Below, piece by piece: positions 55,129 through 64,000 of a stretch of DNA of 64,000 bases. Below the pieces are notes generated by a model. It searched no databases. It worked only from the letters and a program-made list of their open reading frames with translations, and was not told the origin of the DNA. How positions within the stretch are numbered: position 1 is the first letter of the stretch; every line of letters begins with the position of its first letter. The stretch is from Agrostemma githago. Its lineage: Eukaryota > Streptophyta > Magnoliopsida > Caryophyllales > Caryophyllaceae. The stretch covers positions 49,928,953 through 49,992,952 of the forward strand of contig OY288256.1 in NCBI GenBank assembly GCA_958450325.1, given 5' to 3'. A program made the translations under genes and the position numbers.

Positions 55129-56950
55129 ATGGCCATTGACCGTCTGATTGATATGCTGCAAGACTGGGCCCATCGTTTTAGGGATGCGAGCAAGGTAGCC
55201 TTAAGGCAGTCAGGCATATTCCAATTGTTCACGTTCCGTCAGATGCACGTGGACCGTCATTTCCTTAATGCCTGTCTGACCTTCTGGGATGACACTTACC
55301 ACGTTTTTGCCTTCCCTCGGGGCGAGATCTGTCCTCTCCCTGAGGAAATTGCTGCTATAGGAGGGTGGAACCCACTGCTCCGCCCTGCTGTCCCTTTCTC
55401 AGTTCGGGACCCCAGGAGGAAATTACGGGAGTTTTTGGGGCTGTCCCATGCTGAAGTATCCCGCATGCTTGAAGGGGATACCGTTTCTCTGCTTGCCTTG
55501 GCTGAGAAGTTCATGAACCCGTATGACATCCGGGTTACGCCCATTCATAGCCGTAGGGCGTTCTCCTTCTGTATGCTGCACGTGTATGCCTTCGAAGGCT
55601 ATATGGACCTGCTGTCTTGTATGGGTAGCGTTCGTCTTCTCGTCATTGCTGACCTTATGGAGACGGAGTGTAGTCCCGCATGGTTGATCACGGGGGAAAT
55701 CATTCAGGGCTTGGATAACCGAAAGAGGGATGAGTCAGCCCGTTTCACTGGGAGCACCCGTCTGCTGCAAGTATATCGCTTTTCCCTTGATTCTTTGATT
55801 TTTTCGATTTTTTTTTTCGCGATATACTGCTACAGGGGGCACTCGACCGAGTCACCCTGGCACTCGACCGAGTCACCTTGGCACTCGATCGAGTGCCCTC
55901 GTAAAGGAGCTTTCTACCTCGTTTTAGGGGTGTCACTCGACCGAGTGGCCCCGGCACTCGATCGAGTGCCCTTAGGCGGACGTCTAGATTGTCCAAAATC
56001 TTATGAGCGTTGCTTCTTATTTTCAGCTCTGGCTATTTGAGAGGTTGTCGAAGATTGAGCCTCCTCCCAACCCGAGTCAATATTGGTTTAACCAGGTGAT
56101 GACAAGGAGACGGCCTACCGACTCGTCCTGCCTGACTACCCAGAAATATTGGGAGGAAGAATTAACATTCCATCGTGGTCCATTTATACGATGGGTGGTT
56201 CCGTGGTGGCCTATTTATGCCTGGACGGGCTTGGCGTCCGGAGATAAGGCACGCTACCAGGTGATTTTGTCCCTTAGCCAGACAGTTCACCTCTATCCTG
56301 ACCGCATACTCAGGCAGTATGGGTGGACTCAACGCATCCCGGAGAACGAGGCAGTTGTAAGTGCACCTACCCATCTGACCAGCATTATGTGCGACACCTG
56401 GATTCGGAGGTGGTATACTCGAGTTACTTGGTCCGTTCCCAAGTCGCTTCATTCTACCTGGGTGTCTTATTCCTACGAAAGGTGGACCAAAGCCGAGACT
56501 GCCGAAGCTCGTGCTACTCTAAAGGTCGACGAGGCCTTCGACCTGCTTCGGCGCGAGAAGATTAAGGATAACAAAGTCTTCTTTGCTGAAGAGGAGACTA
56601 AAGCCCCGATAGTCCGTCTAACGCCAGGTCAGAGGAGAGGAGCAAGGACTCGAGCTAGGGGGTCCGATGCTAGAGGTGCACGGGGGGAAGTGAGCCCCCA
56701 GACAATTTTGGAGAGGAGACCAGGGGCCGGGTCTTTAGTCCAGAACCGACTTGGTCCCAAAGACAGGTTGCCAGAGCATATACGGGCTCGACTTGGGCCC
56801 GTTACAATAGCTGAAGATCCTCTGTCGAAGAACAGGACTCGAGCCAAGGAGGTTCCTGTGGTTATCCGGGAACGCTCCTCCCCACCCCGGCGACCTCGGG
56901 CTCCACGAGACCCGAAGGACAAGGGCAAGGGCAAGATGCCTGGATACTAG
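55129..56950 (+). CDS. Antisense gene of B2: plant-mobile-domain-like protein, two exons
   Basis: Exon 1 is 55129-55770 (214 codons) and exon 2 is 56027-56950 (307 codons plus TAG). They join in phase 0 to a 521-residue open product. The first ~210 residues have MLQDWAHRF, RQMHVDRHFLNACLTFWDD, YHVFAFPRGEIC, LREFLGLSHAEVSRM and PIHSRRAFSFCMLHVYAFEG. The splice joins LLQ to LWLFERL, then FIRWVVPWWPIY, ILRQYGWTQRIP and a WIRRWYTR motif. The final ~110 residues are basic and Pro/Arg-rich, ending PRDPKDKGKGKM, with NLS-like content. The layout (FxxPxGE, an LLQLWxxE motif) resembles the plant mobile domain/DUF7745 group, related to domesticated and MULE-borne proteins. Extra antisense ORFs between pol and the 3' LTR are known in Retand-type elements. 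The function is unknown. It has its own TATA and AATAAA-like signal (about 57070), so it is a self-contained antisense transcription unit. Confidence 0.82.
55771..56026 (+). other. Intron of the B2 antisense gene, with palindrome array
   Basis: Donor CAA|GTATATCG, acceptor TTATTTTCAG|CTCTGG, 256 bp. Five palindromes lie at 55837-55971, the first three at ~21-bp spacing with ACTCGACCGAGT and ACTCGATCGAGT cores. In the unspliced reading exon 1 meets a stop, so splicing is needed for the full protein. Confidence 0.78.
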
Positions 56951-57344
56951 TCTCCATTATTATTATTATTTAAATATTATTACTATTTTTGTTGTGTTTG
57001 TGTTTTCGTGGCTTTTTATGGCTTTTTGTAATTTTGAAATACCGAGTTTATCGGTGTTGTTTTTTTTTTGGAATAATAAAAGTATTGTTTTAGTGAAACC
57101 GTTTCTGTCTTTTTCGTTATTGCGGTGGTTGTGCCCTTTTGAGGGGCTGCCTACGTATCCACAGTTAGTGGAATCAAACCAAACGTAGTTCGGGCGTAGA
57201 TTTTTTTGCAATTTCGAAATACACCAAGACTATGAGTTCAAGATGTGCGACAGTAGGATAAATAATCCTAACTTATTGACTTGCTTATAAATTTTGAAAA
57301 AGACATTTTTAAATCATTTTTGCAAATGACATTTGAGATTAGGT
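56951..57344. other. Convergent 3' regions of antisense gene and pol in B2
   Basis: About 390 bp, with (ATT)n after the antisense stop, aataataaaag (about 57072) as a probable poly(A) signal, and the conserved ggctgcctacgtatccacag block shared with B1. It has no gene. Confidence 0.6.
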
Positions 57345-60300
57345 TTAGGGGTAGTAGCGCTTCAGCTGGTCTAGGTTGGTTGGGTTGACCAATTCGTTCC
57401 CGTCCAGGTCCGTCAGCATTACGGCTCCTCCTGATAGAACCTTCTTGACTAGGTATGGCCCAGCCCAATTGGGTTTGAGTTTTCCTCTTGGGTCAACCGG
57501 TAGTAAGGCACGAACTGATTTTAGGACCAAATCCCCCTCCTTGATATTCCTGGGCCTAACTCTTTTGTTAATGGCCCGTTTGATTCTCTTTTGATATATT
57601 TGGATGTTATTGAGAGCCCGCGACCGTCGTTCGTCCAAGAGAATTAACGAGTCATATCGAGCTTGAACCCAATCCGCTTCGGGCACTTGGCTTTCTAGTA
57701 GAATTCTGAGAGACGGTATTTCCAATTCGACCGGCTGGAATGCCACCATGCCATAAATTAAATAATATGGAGTTGCCCCGGTTGCAGTTCAGATCGACGT
57801 CCGGTACCCCCACAGGGCAAAGGGTATTTTGTCGGACCAGTCCCGATAATTATCAGCCATCTTTTTAAGTATGGTGACAATTGTCTTATTAGCAGCTTCT
57901 ACCGCTCCATTTGTTTGGGGACGGTATGGCGAAGATGTATGCCTCTGGATTTTGTATTTCGCTAGCAAAGTAGCGGTTTCGGCTTGGAAGTGGGTCCCGT
58001 GATCACTGATAAACTCATGTGGGATCCCATATCGGCATATGATTTTATTCTGGATAAACTTGGCTACGTGCTTGGCGTTCAAGACACGGTATGATTCGGC
58101 TTCGACCCATTTGGTGAAATAGTCGATAGCTACCAAAATAAAACAGTGACCTCCCGTCCCGGAAGGGTTTACTTTCCCAATTATGTCAATCCCCCAAGTC
58201 GAAAATGGCCATGGCGAGGTCATGGTGTACAGTAGGGACGATGGCATGTGTTGAACATTACCGAAAATTTGATAATTATGGCAGTGTTTGACATACGATT
58301 GACAGTCGGTCTCCATACTGTTCCAGTAGTATCCGAGCCTCGTGATTTTTCGGGCTAGCATATGGGCGTTCATATGCGGACCGTTTTCACCGTCGTGTAC
58401 TTCAGCCATTACTTTTTCGGCCTGTGTTTTGTCGATGAATAGGAGTAAAGCCCCATGTGCTGTCTTTTTATATAACTGACCGTCGTCCGTACGAAGGAAT
58501 TGGGTGGCCAATCTTCGGAGGGCCTTCTTAGCCCGATTTTCAGTTCCTGGTGGATATTCTCCCGTAGTCAAATAGGTTAGAACAGCCTGATACCAAGGCT
58601 CTGGATCAGTGATTTCGATATCTTGAATGGCGTTGACATACGCCGGCTCAGACCGCCTTTCGACGCAGATTGGCATACTGGGCATATGTTCCGGGATATT
58701 TAGTAAGGATGCTAATTTGGAAAGTGCATCCGCGAACTGATTTTCTTAACGTGGGAGATAGATATATTCTACCTTCTGGAATTGTTTCTCTAGAGCCCTT
58801 ACTCGTGCTTGGTAAGCCACGAGATTGGCGTTCCGAGTTTTCCATTTTTGAAGGGCTTGATTGATGACTAGGGACGAGTCCCCGTGAACCCGGAGATTTG
58901 TAATTCTCAAATCAGCAGCCGCTTGCAACCCGTGGATGCATGCTTCATACTCGGCCGCATTATTAGTCACATCAAAATCAAGTTTGATGGATAACGGGGT
59001 GTGTTCCCCTTGTGGTGATATAAGGAGAATTCCGACCCCGAACCCTCGAAAGTTGGATGCTCCATCGAAATACAGATCCCAAGTTTCGGTGTCAGTGTGG
59101 AATATGTCTTCGTCAGGAAAGGCCCAAGTATCGGTATGGTCTTCTTCAGATATTGGGCTGTCGGCGAGGAACTCGGCTACCACCCGGCCTTTGATGGCTT
59201 TTAATGGTACAAACTTGAGGTCAAACTCAGCTAGCATTAAAGTCCATCTGGACATTCTTCCATTAAGAATGGGTTTTTCGAACAAGTATTTGATCGGATC
59301 CATTTTGGACAGGACATGTGCCTCGTGACTGAGCATGTAGTGTCGTAGCTTTTTAGTGGCCCAGACCAGAGCTAGGAACGTTTTCTCGAGCATTGTATAT
59401 TTGCATTCATATTCCAGGAACTTTTTACTGATGTAGTAAATAGCCCGTTCTTCTGAATCGACTGTCTGGGCCAGCATAGCCCCCATGGCTGTCTCAGTCA
59501 TTGTTAGGTATAACGACAGAGGCAAACCGGGTTGAGGTGGCATTAATACCGGCGGAGCAGACAGGATCTCCTTGATTCTGTCAAAAGCCGTTTGACATTT
59601 ATCGTCCCATAGTACCCGTTCCCCTATCTTCAGTTTCTTGAAAATGGGTTCACACACCATGGTTAGCTTTGAGATAAACCGGCTGATGTATTGAACTTTC
59701 CCGAGAAACCCCCTTATTTCTTTTTCGGTCTTAGGTGGTTTCATCTCGGTGATGGCTTTGATTTTAGCTGGGTCAACCTCGATGCCGCGTCGGCTAACGA
59801 TATGGCCCAGTAATTTGCCTGATGTTACCCCGAAACTGCACTTTTGAGGGTTTAACCTCATGTTGTACTTGCGCAGTCGGGTGAAGAATTTTCTTAGGGC
59901 AGCAACATGCCCACCTCGGTTTTTAGATTTAACAATCATGTCATCGACATAAACTTCCACTTCCTTATGCATCATGTCATGTAACAAGGCCGTGGCTGTT
60001 CCTTGATAAGTGGCCCCGGCATTAATGAGCCCAAACGGCATAACTGTATAACAATAAGTACCCCATGGCGTGGTGAAAGTGGTTTTACCCATATCTTCTT
60101 CCGTCATCTTGATTTGGTTGTACCCGGCATACCCGTCCATAAATGATAGAAGGGCATGATCAGCCGTGTTGTCCACCAGTATGTCGATGTGTGGCAACGG
60201 AAAATCGTCTTTTGGGCTGGCCTTGTTAAGGTCTCGAAAGTCTACACATACCCGCACCTTGCCGTCCTTCTTGGGTACCGGCACTATGTTTGCAATCCAG

Positions 60301-63114
60301 TCTGGATATTCAGACACTTGTATAAAGCCTGCTTTGAATTGTTTGTCTACTTCTTCCTTGACTTTGAGAGACCACTCGGGCTTCATTCTTCGAAGCTTCT
60401 GTTTTACCGGTTTGCACCCATCTTTGATGGGTATGCGGTGTTCAGCTATTTCCCGATCTATCCCCGGCATGTCCTTGTAGGACCATGCGAAGACATCTTT
60501 GAACTCTTGGAGGAGGTTTGTGAGTTGTTGTTTCTCCTCGAGACCTAAGGATAACCCTATCTTAAGCATCTGGGGCTCTAAGGTTGTTCCCACATTAATG
60601 GACTCCGTTTCTTCGATTACCGGGTCTCGGGATTCCCTCTGTTCTAGTTGCTCGATCAGATGCGGAGGCAAGGATACATGTTCATCGGGTTTCTCAATGT
60701 CATTGCAGAAAACATTTTTGAAATTGAAAGTATTTTGAAAATAAGACAAGCCATAAGCGGAACGGTTTTCATTATTATTGATGGTAAATTTGGAAAACAG
60801 CTCGAAGAGAGCAGCCATCTGATCATTGGTCAGAGGCGGGATTGGGAGTGCTTTCGGGACAGACCCCGAGGCTCCAGTGGCAGTGACTATAGGGAGGGGG
60901 GTTACAGTTTGGACTCTAGCCCCAGACCCCTTAGACTCGAATACAGACTCAGACTCAGACTCAGACTCTGACTCAGACTCGGACTCAGATTCGGAATCAG
61001 TATCCGGCATGTCTCCTTCCCCGGTGGTCAGCTTGTAGACTCGACCCTGGCTGTCGGTCCACTTGATGGTCTTCCTCCAGGCTCTTTTCCCAGTATCAGC
61101 ACCGACCTCCGAGATCAGCTTTGAAGGATCGAACCTGTTGCTTCGAAGGATCAGGTTCACCAGATCTTCCTTGGGGTTCGGAATAGCTTTGTCTTCCCCA
61201 AACAAGAGCCCCAGCACGGGCTCGGCATTGTCATTACCCTCCTTGGATTCAGATTGGATGAGGGCGGATATGTCATCCGGAATGTAGTGGCATTCCTGAG
61301 CTAGTTCAGTCTCGGGATATGTGATAGTTGGTTGATATAGGCCAACTTGAATAGCCCCGAATACTGGTGTGACGAAATAGTCAGCCAACCTTGGGCTATA
61401 AGGGCCCAAGTAGGTACCCTTGATGATGTTGCAAGCTTTCTCAATGCCTGCTCGGACCACATTCCTCGGGGTTATAGCATACCCTAAACCGAAGTGAGAT
61501 TCCCCGTCATTTAGGACTTCAATAATCTTCCCAGCTGGAAGATATGGCCTCGAGGTAGCCCCCGGTAAATACCCCAAATTTTGCAGCATTGCGTCGATGC
61601 TTGTGGTGAAATAGGGCCTGAAAAGGTACTCTTCTTCAATCATCCCCACAAAATCGAATCCCCATAGGTCGATGCGGTCCGTGGCATTACAGCTAGCCAC
61701 AGTCATAGGGGTTGCTTCTAGGGTGATAATGTCGTCTTGCAAGGGCATTTTGATCTTTCGGTGAAGAGTAGAAGACACCGCCTTTACAGAATGAATCCAA
61801 GGCCTTCCTAGGAGTAGATTGAAAGAGGAGGTGACATCGATCACCTGGAATTCTAGATCTTTTTCAATTGGACCCGTTGTAATTGCTAATTTAACGGCCC
61901 CAGAAACAGCCTTTGGGCTTCCATCAAAAGCTTGGATAGTGTGGGCGGTTGGTATGTAGTCGGCCTCGGTTATACCGAGGGCTTTGGCAGTCCTTAGAGG
62001 GAGGACATTCACAGCAGACCCGTCGTCGACTAGGGTCATTAGTAGGTACTTAACCCGGCAAATTACCGTGATATACAGAGCCAGATTGTGAGAGGCCCCG
62101 AACGGTGGTAGGTCGGCATCCGAGAAGGTGACTACTGGGCCTTCTTCTTTGGACTTGCCCTTGAGGTAGGGCAGGATAGTGGCTACCATTTCAGTAGGGG
62201 TAACCTGGGAGTCGACCTTGATCTGATCGAGAGCCTTAGTAAGTGCCTCTCGGTGTTCTTGTGAGCTAACCAAGAGTTGCCATATAGTGAGGTCAACTCG
62301 GGTTCTCTTCAATTGTTTGACAAGAGCCGTATCGGTACTTGGCTCTTCAATGGCCTCTTCCGTCCTGGCAAGTTCAGTGACGGTTGCCGGGACTGAGATG
62401 TCCTTAGAGCTAGTGGCTGAATAAGGACGACCGGCGGTGGTGAGGTGGTTACTGGCTAAGGCCTTGGACTTAGCCTTCCGGATTTCTTCGGGAGTGATAG
62501 GGACAGTTTCCCCTTTGGTGAGGTACACACCTTCCTCATCATCGAACCAGATTCCATTGATTTGTGGGATGAAAGAAGAGATAAGGTGAGAACAGTCGAT
62601 CACTTCACCGGTGAAGATAGCATGAGAGCTAAAGGGGTTGTCCTTGTTGCTTGGCTTGTCCCCGGGTAACGGTATTTTCCCGCTCTCAATTAAATCCTGA
62701 ATTAGATGCTTCAGCTTCCAACATTTCTCGGTATCATGCCCATTGCCCCGATGATATTGGCAATAGGCTTGGGCATTGTAGCCTTTGGAGCGTTTTTCAA
62801 CTGGGACTTCAGGAGTTGGGCCTATCGGTTGGACCAGGCCCTTGAAAGATAGCCTTTATAAGGCATATGTATAGGTAGTCCCTATATCAGTGAATACCCT
62901 AGGAGGAGTAGTTCTTTTGGATGAGGCATCCAAGAGATTAACCGTGTCAAAGATGCTTCGGGTTGCGGCCGGAGGCTTGGTAGTGGATGAGGAGGCCCCT
63001 TGATATCCCTTGTTTGGTAGTCAGGCTCTCTAGTCTTAGATCGTCTTCAATTCTCATGCCCATTTCAGTAAGGGTGGTGAAATTGGGGATGACAGCATAC
63101 CGGAGGTGGACCCG
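57345..63114 (-). pseudogene. B2 gag-pol polyprotein, nearly intact
   Basis: In frame from late gag to the integrase end. It has a CHHC knuckle (CQYHRGNGHDTEKC, about 62725-62765) and a protease (VDDGSAVN near 62027). A Ser/Glu repeat linker (60945-61002) follows, then RT (FAWSYKDMPGID, CVDFRDLNKA, YVDD at 59939-59950), a degenerate RNase H (LYLTMTETAMGAML), the archaeal-type second RNase H (LYFDGASNF at about 59061, EYEACIHGL, GDSSLVI) and integrase (GIDIIG, SDHGTH, VEAANK). Stops are at 62856-62858 (CAA to TAA), 58746-58748 and 57789-57791 (CGA to TGA). A frameshift lies near 63015 and the gag head is cut at 63114 by element C. The integrase zinc finger reads CHNY, losing one Cys that B1 retains. 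Confidence 0.92.
60945..61002 (-). repeat. In-frame Ser-Glu/Asp hexanucleotide repeat in B2 pol linker
   Basis: The plus strand repeats (gactca/gactcg)n about nine times. On minus it encodes alternating Ser and Glu between protease and RT. A related run is at 45555-45612 in B1. The plus-strand frame reading Asp-Ser is a shadow. Confidence 0.9.
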
Positions 63115-64000
63115 TGATAAGTGTCATTTGTAGTGCCTATTTTGTAGTGTTTTGGTCCCATTTTCCTTGTAGAATCGCTCCTTGGGAGCGGTTTAGGGGC
63201 TTTTTATGCTTCCTTTAGTTCGTTTCAGGTTCCCGAGACCGATTTGGAAGAATTGGAGCGATTCCGACTCGATACATACACATTTTGGAGCCAACGAAGC
63301 TAAGGAACGATGACTCGATGCCTTGGAGTCGACCCCGAGACCTTGGGACCCAATCCCGAGCCTCCGAGACCCGATCCCGAGTCCCGAGAATCGATGGGAA
63401 GCCCATGAGAAGCAAGGAAGAACCAAAAAGTTCATATTGGAAGCCTACAAGGCTCATCCCGGACGGGTATGGCCTCATCCCGTCCGGGATGAAGGAGCAA
63501 AAAGAGAAGCTGCTGTCTGTGGGCCATCCCGATCGGGAAGGTGGCATCCCGATCGGGACCGACCTCGTCCCGACCGGGACCACCTCGTCTCGGCCGGGAC
63601 GGGCCACTGCTACTCCGCTTTGTTTCTTTTCTTCTCCCTTTCATTTGTAACCCTATATATACTCTTCCCTTGTTATGTTAAGCTTATGTTAGACATTAGA
63701 GACAAAACCCTAGATAATTTTAGCATAGATTAGCATAGATTAGGGTAGATTAGTCCTTAGATTATCGTTAATCTTAGATTAGTACTTGTAATTTGGGAAT
63801 TCTTCAAGATCTCCACCAAGCTTGACAAACTTGGATGTATGTTTTGGGTTTTTTCTCATTTATGCAAGTTTCCTTCTTCCTTCCATCTTGTTAGTAGGTA
63901 TAATCTTCTTTTCCTTTCACTTAATCTTGTTCCTTCATTAAAGTTTGAATCTTTGTTCTTGTTATGGTTCATAGTTCATAGTTATTGTTAGTTTCTTCAT
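63115..64000 (+). mobile_element. Family-C LTR inserted in B2 gag (5' part, runs off window)
   Basis: It starts TGATAAGTGTCATTTG, as the element C LTRs do, right after gtggacccg; the expected target copy is acccg (63110-63114). 886 bp are visible, with TATA at 63654-63661. It is more diverged from the 36-41 kb LTRs than those are from each other, especially in its palindrome cluster. Whether it is a solo LTR or a full element cannot be seen. Confidence 0.88.
63450..63603. repeat. CCCGATCGGG-type palindrome cluster, variant set, in the 63-kb LTR
   Basis: Six units: tcccggacggg, catcccgtccgggatg, catcccgatcgggaag, catcccgatcgggacc, cgtcccgaccgggacc and ctcggccggga. The flanking letters differ from the TTCCC...GGGAA set of the 36-41 kb copies and two more units are present, at the same distance (about 50 bp) upstream of the TATA box. 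Confidence 0.92.

Larger units (their letters stand above)
51893..64000 (-). mobile_element. Element B2: Tat (Retand/Ogre-like) retrotransposon, young, truncated by window
   Basis: 3' LTR (51893-54473), polypurine tract, antisense gene on plus, and gag-pol on minus up to 63114, where a family-C LTR has inserted. The rest of gag, the PBS and the 5' LTR are beyond the window. Gag-pol keeps one reading frame from 62,9xx down to 57345 with only three nonsense codons, and the antisense gene is fully open. So B2 is much younger than B1. Confidence 0.9.

Noticed and set aside
58936..60738. Plus-strand frames opposite B2 RT and RNase H
   Set aside because: They are opposite-strand shadows that mirror the RT codon pattern (also seen at the matching place in B1, 43509-45356), with no independent motif.
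1..64000. tRNA, rRNA, telomere or centromere satellite sequence
   Set aside because: No cloverleaf gene, rRNA segment, TTTAGGG array or long satellite array was found. tRNA-like 18-mers at 5239, 15047 and 49429 are primer binding sites.

Overview
This is plant nuclear DNA: a heterochromatin-like block of nested LTR retrotransposons with a small gene-bearing island. Evidence for a plant includes plant-type Ty3/gypsy lineages (Athila with a tRNA-Asp primer site; Tat with a second RNase H), a Ty1/copia fragment, a Stowaway-like MITE, a 5'-truncated LINE, and TATA-box genes with GT-AG introns. Antisense genes between pol and the 3' LTR, together with Retand/Ogre-like features, point to Caryophyllales, perhaps Caryophyllaceae (Silene relatives). 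The clade is inferred, not shown.

Layout. 1-7320: minus-strand Athila-like element (RNase H, RT, protease, gag, PBS, LTR) whose gag is split by a LINE fragment (3779-4462). 7321-9748: 3' part of a Tat LTR (family B) in plus orientation, lying in a decayed copia element (9749-11446, minus). 11447-14245 and 23453-24614: low-copy sequence holding two related, divergently transcribed small-protein genes (12994-13173 minus, 23834-24043 plus), separated by plus-strand Tat element D (14246-23452, TSD acatc). 24615-27649: short non-autonomous copia-like element E (TSD tgaag). 27848-28272: two small inverted-repeat elements. 28498-51782: one family-B Tat element, B1 (TSD caaat). A solo family-B LTR (35307-43555, TSD gcatg) interrupts its second RNase H. 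That solo LTR is itself interrupted by non-autonomous element C (36109-41709, TSD atgag). 51893-64000: a second, much better preserved family-B element, B2, whose gag is interrupted at 63115 by another family-C LTR.

How the parts work together. Each family-B element has gag-protease-RT-RNase H-second RNase H-integrase on the minus strand. Between pol and the 3' LTR it carries a complete antisense gene on the plus strand, with its own TATA box, two exons, a phase-0 GT-AG intron, a plant-mobile-domain-like product and a poly(A) signal. The antisense gene is open in B2 (521 codons) and broken in B1.

Most unusual signal. Three LTR families carry clusters of short near-perfect palindromes just upstream of the TATA box, and the palindrome 'word' differs by family or subfamily: CACTCGATCGAGTG (B), TTCAGGCGCCTGAA (a diverged B copy), CGGGTGAAATTTCACCCG (Athila) and CCTTCCCGATCGGGAAGG (C). 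In family B the same word also fills a second LTR site and the antisense-gene intron, suggesting that the word spreads and is homogenised within an element.
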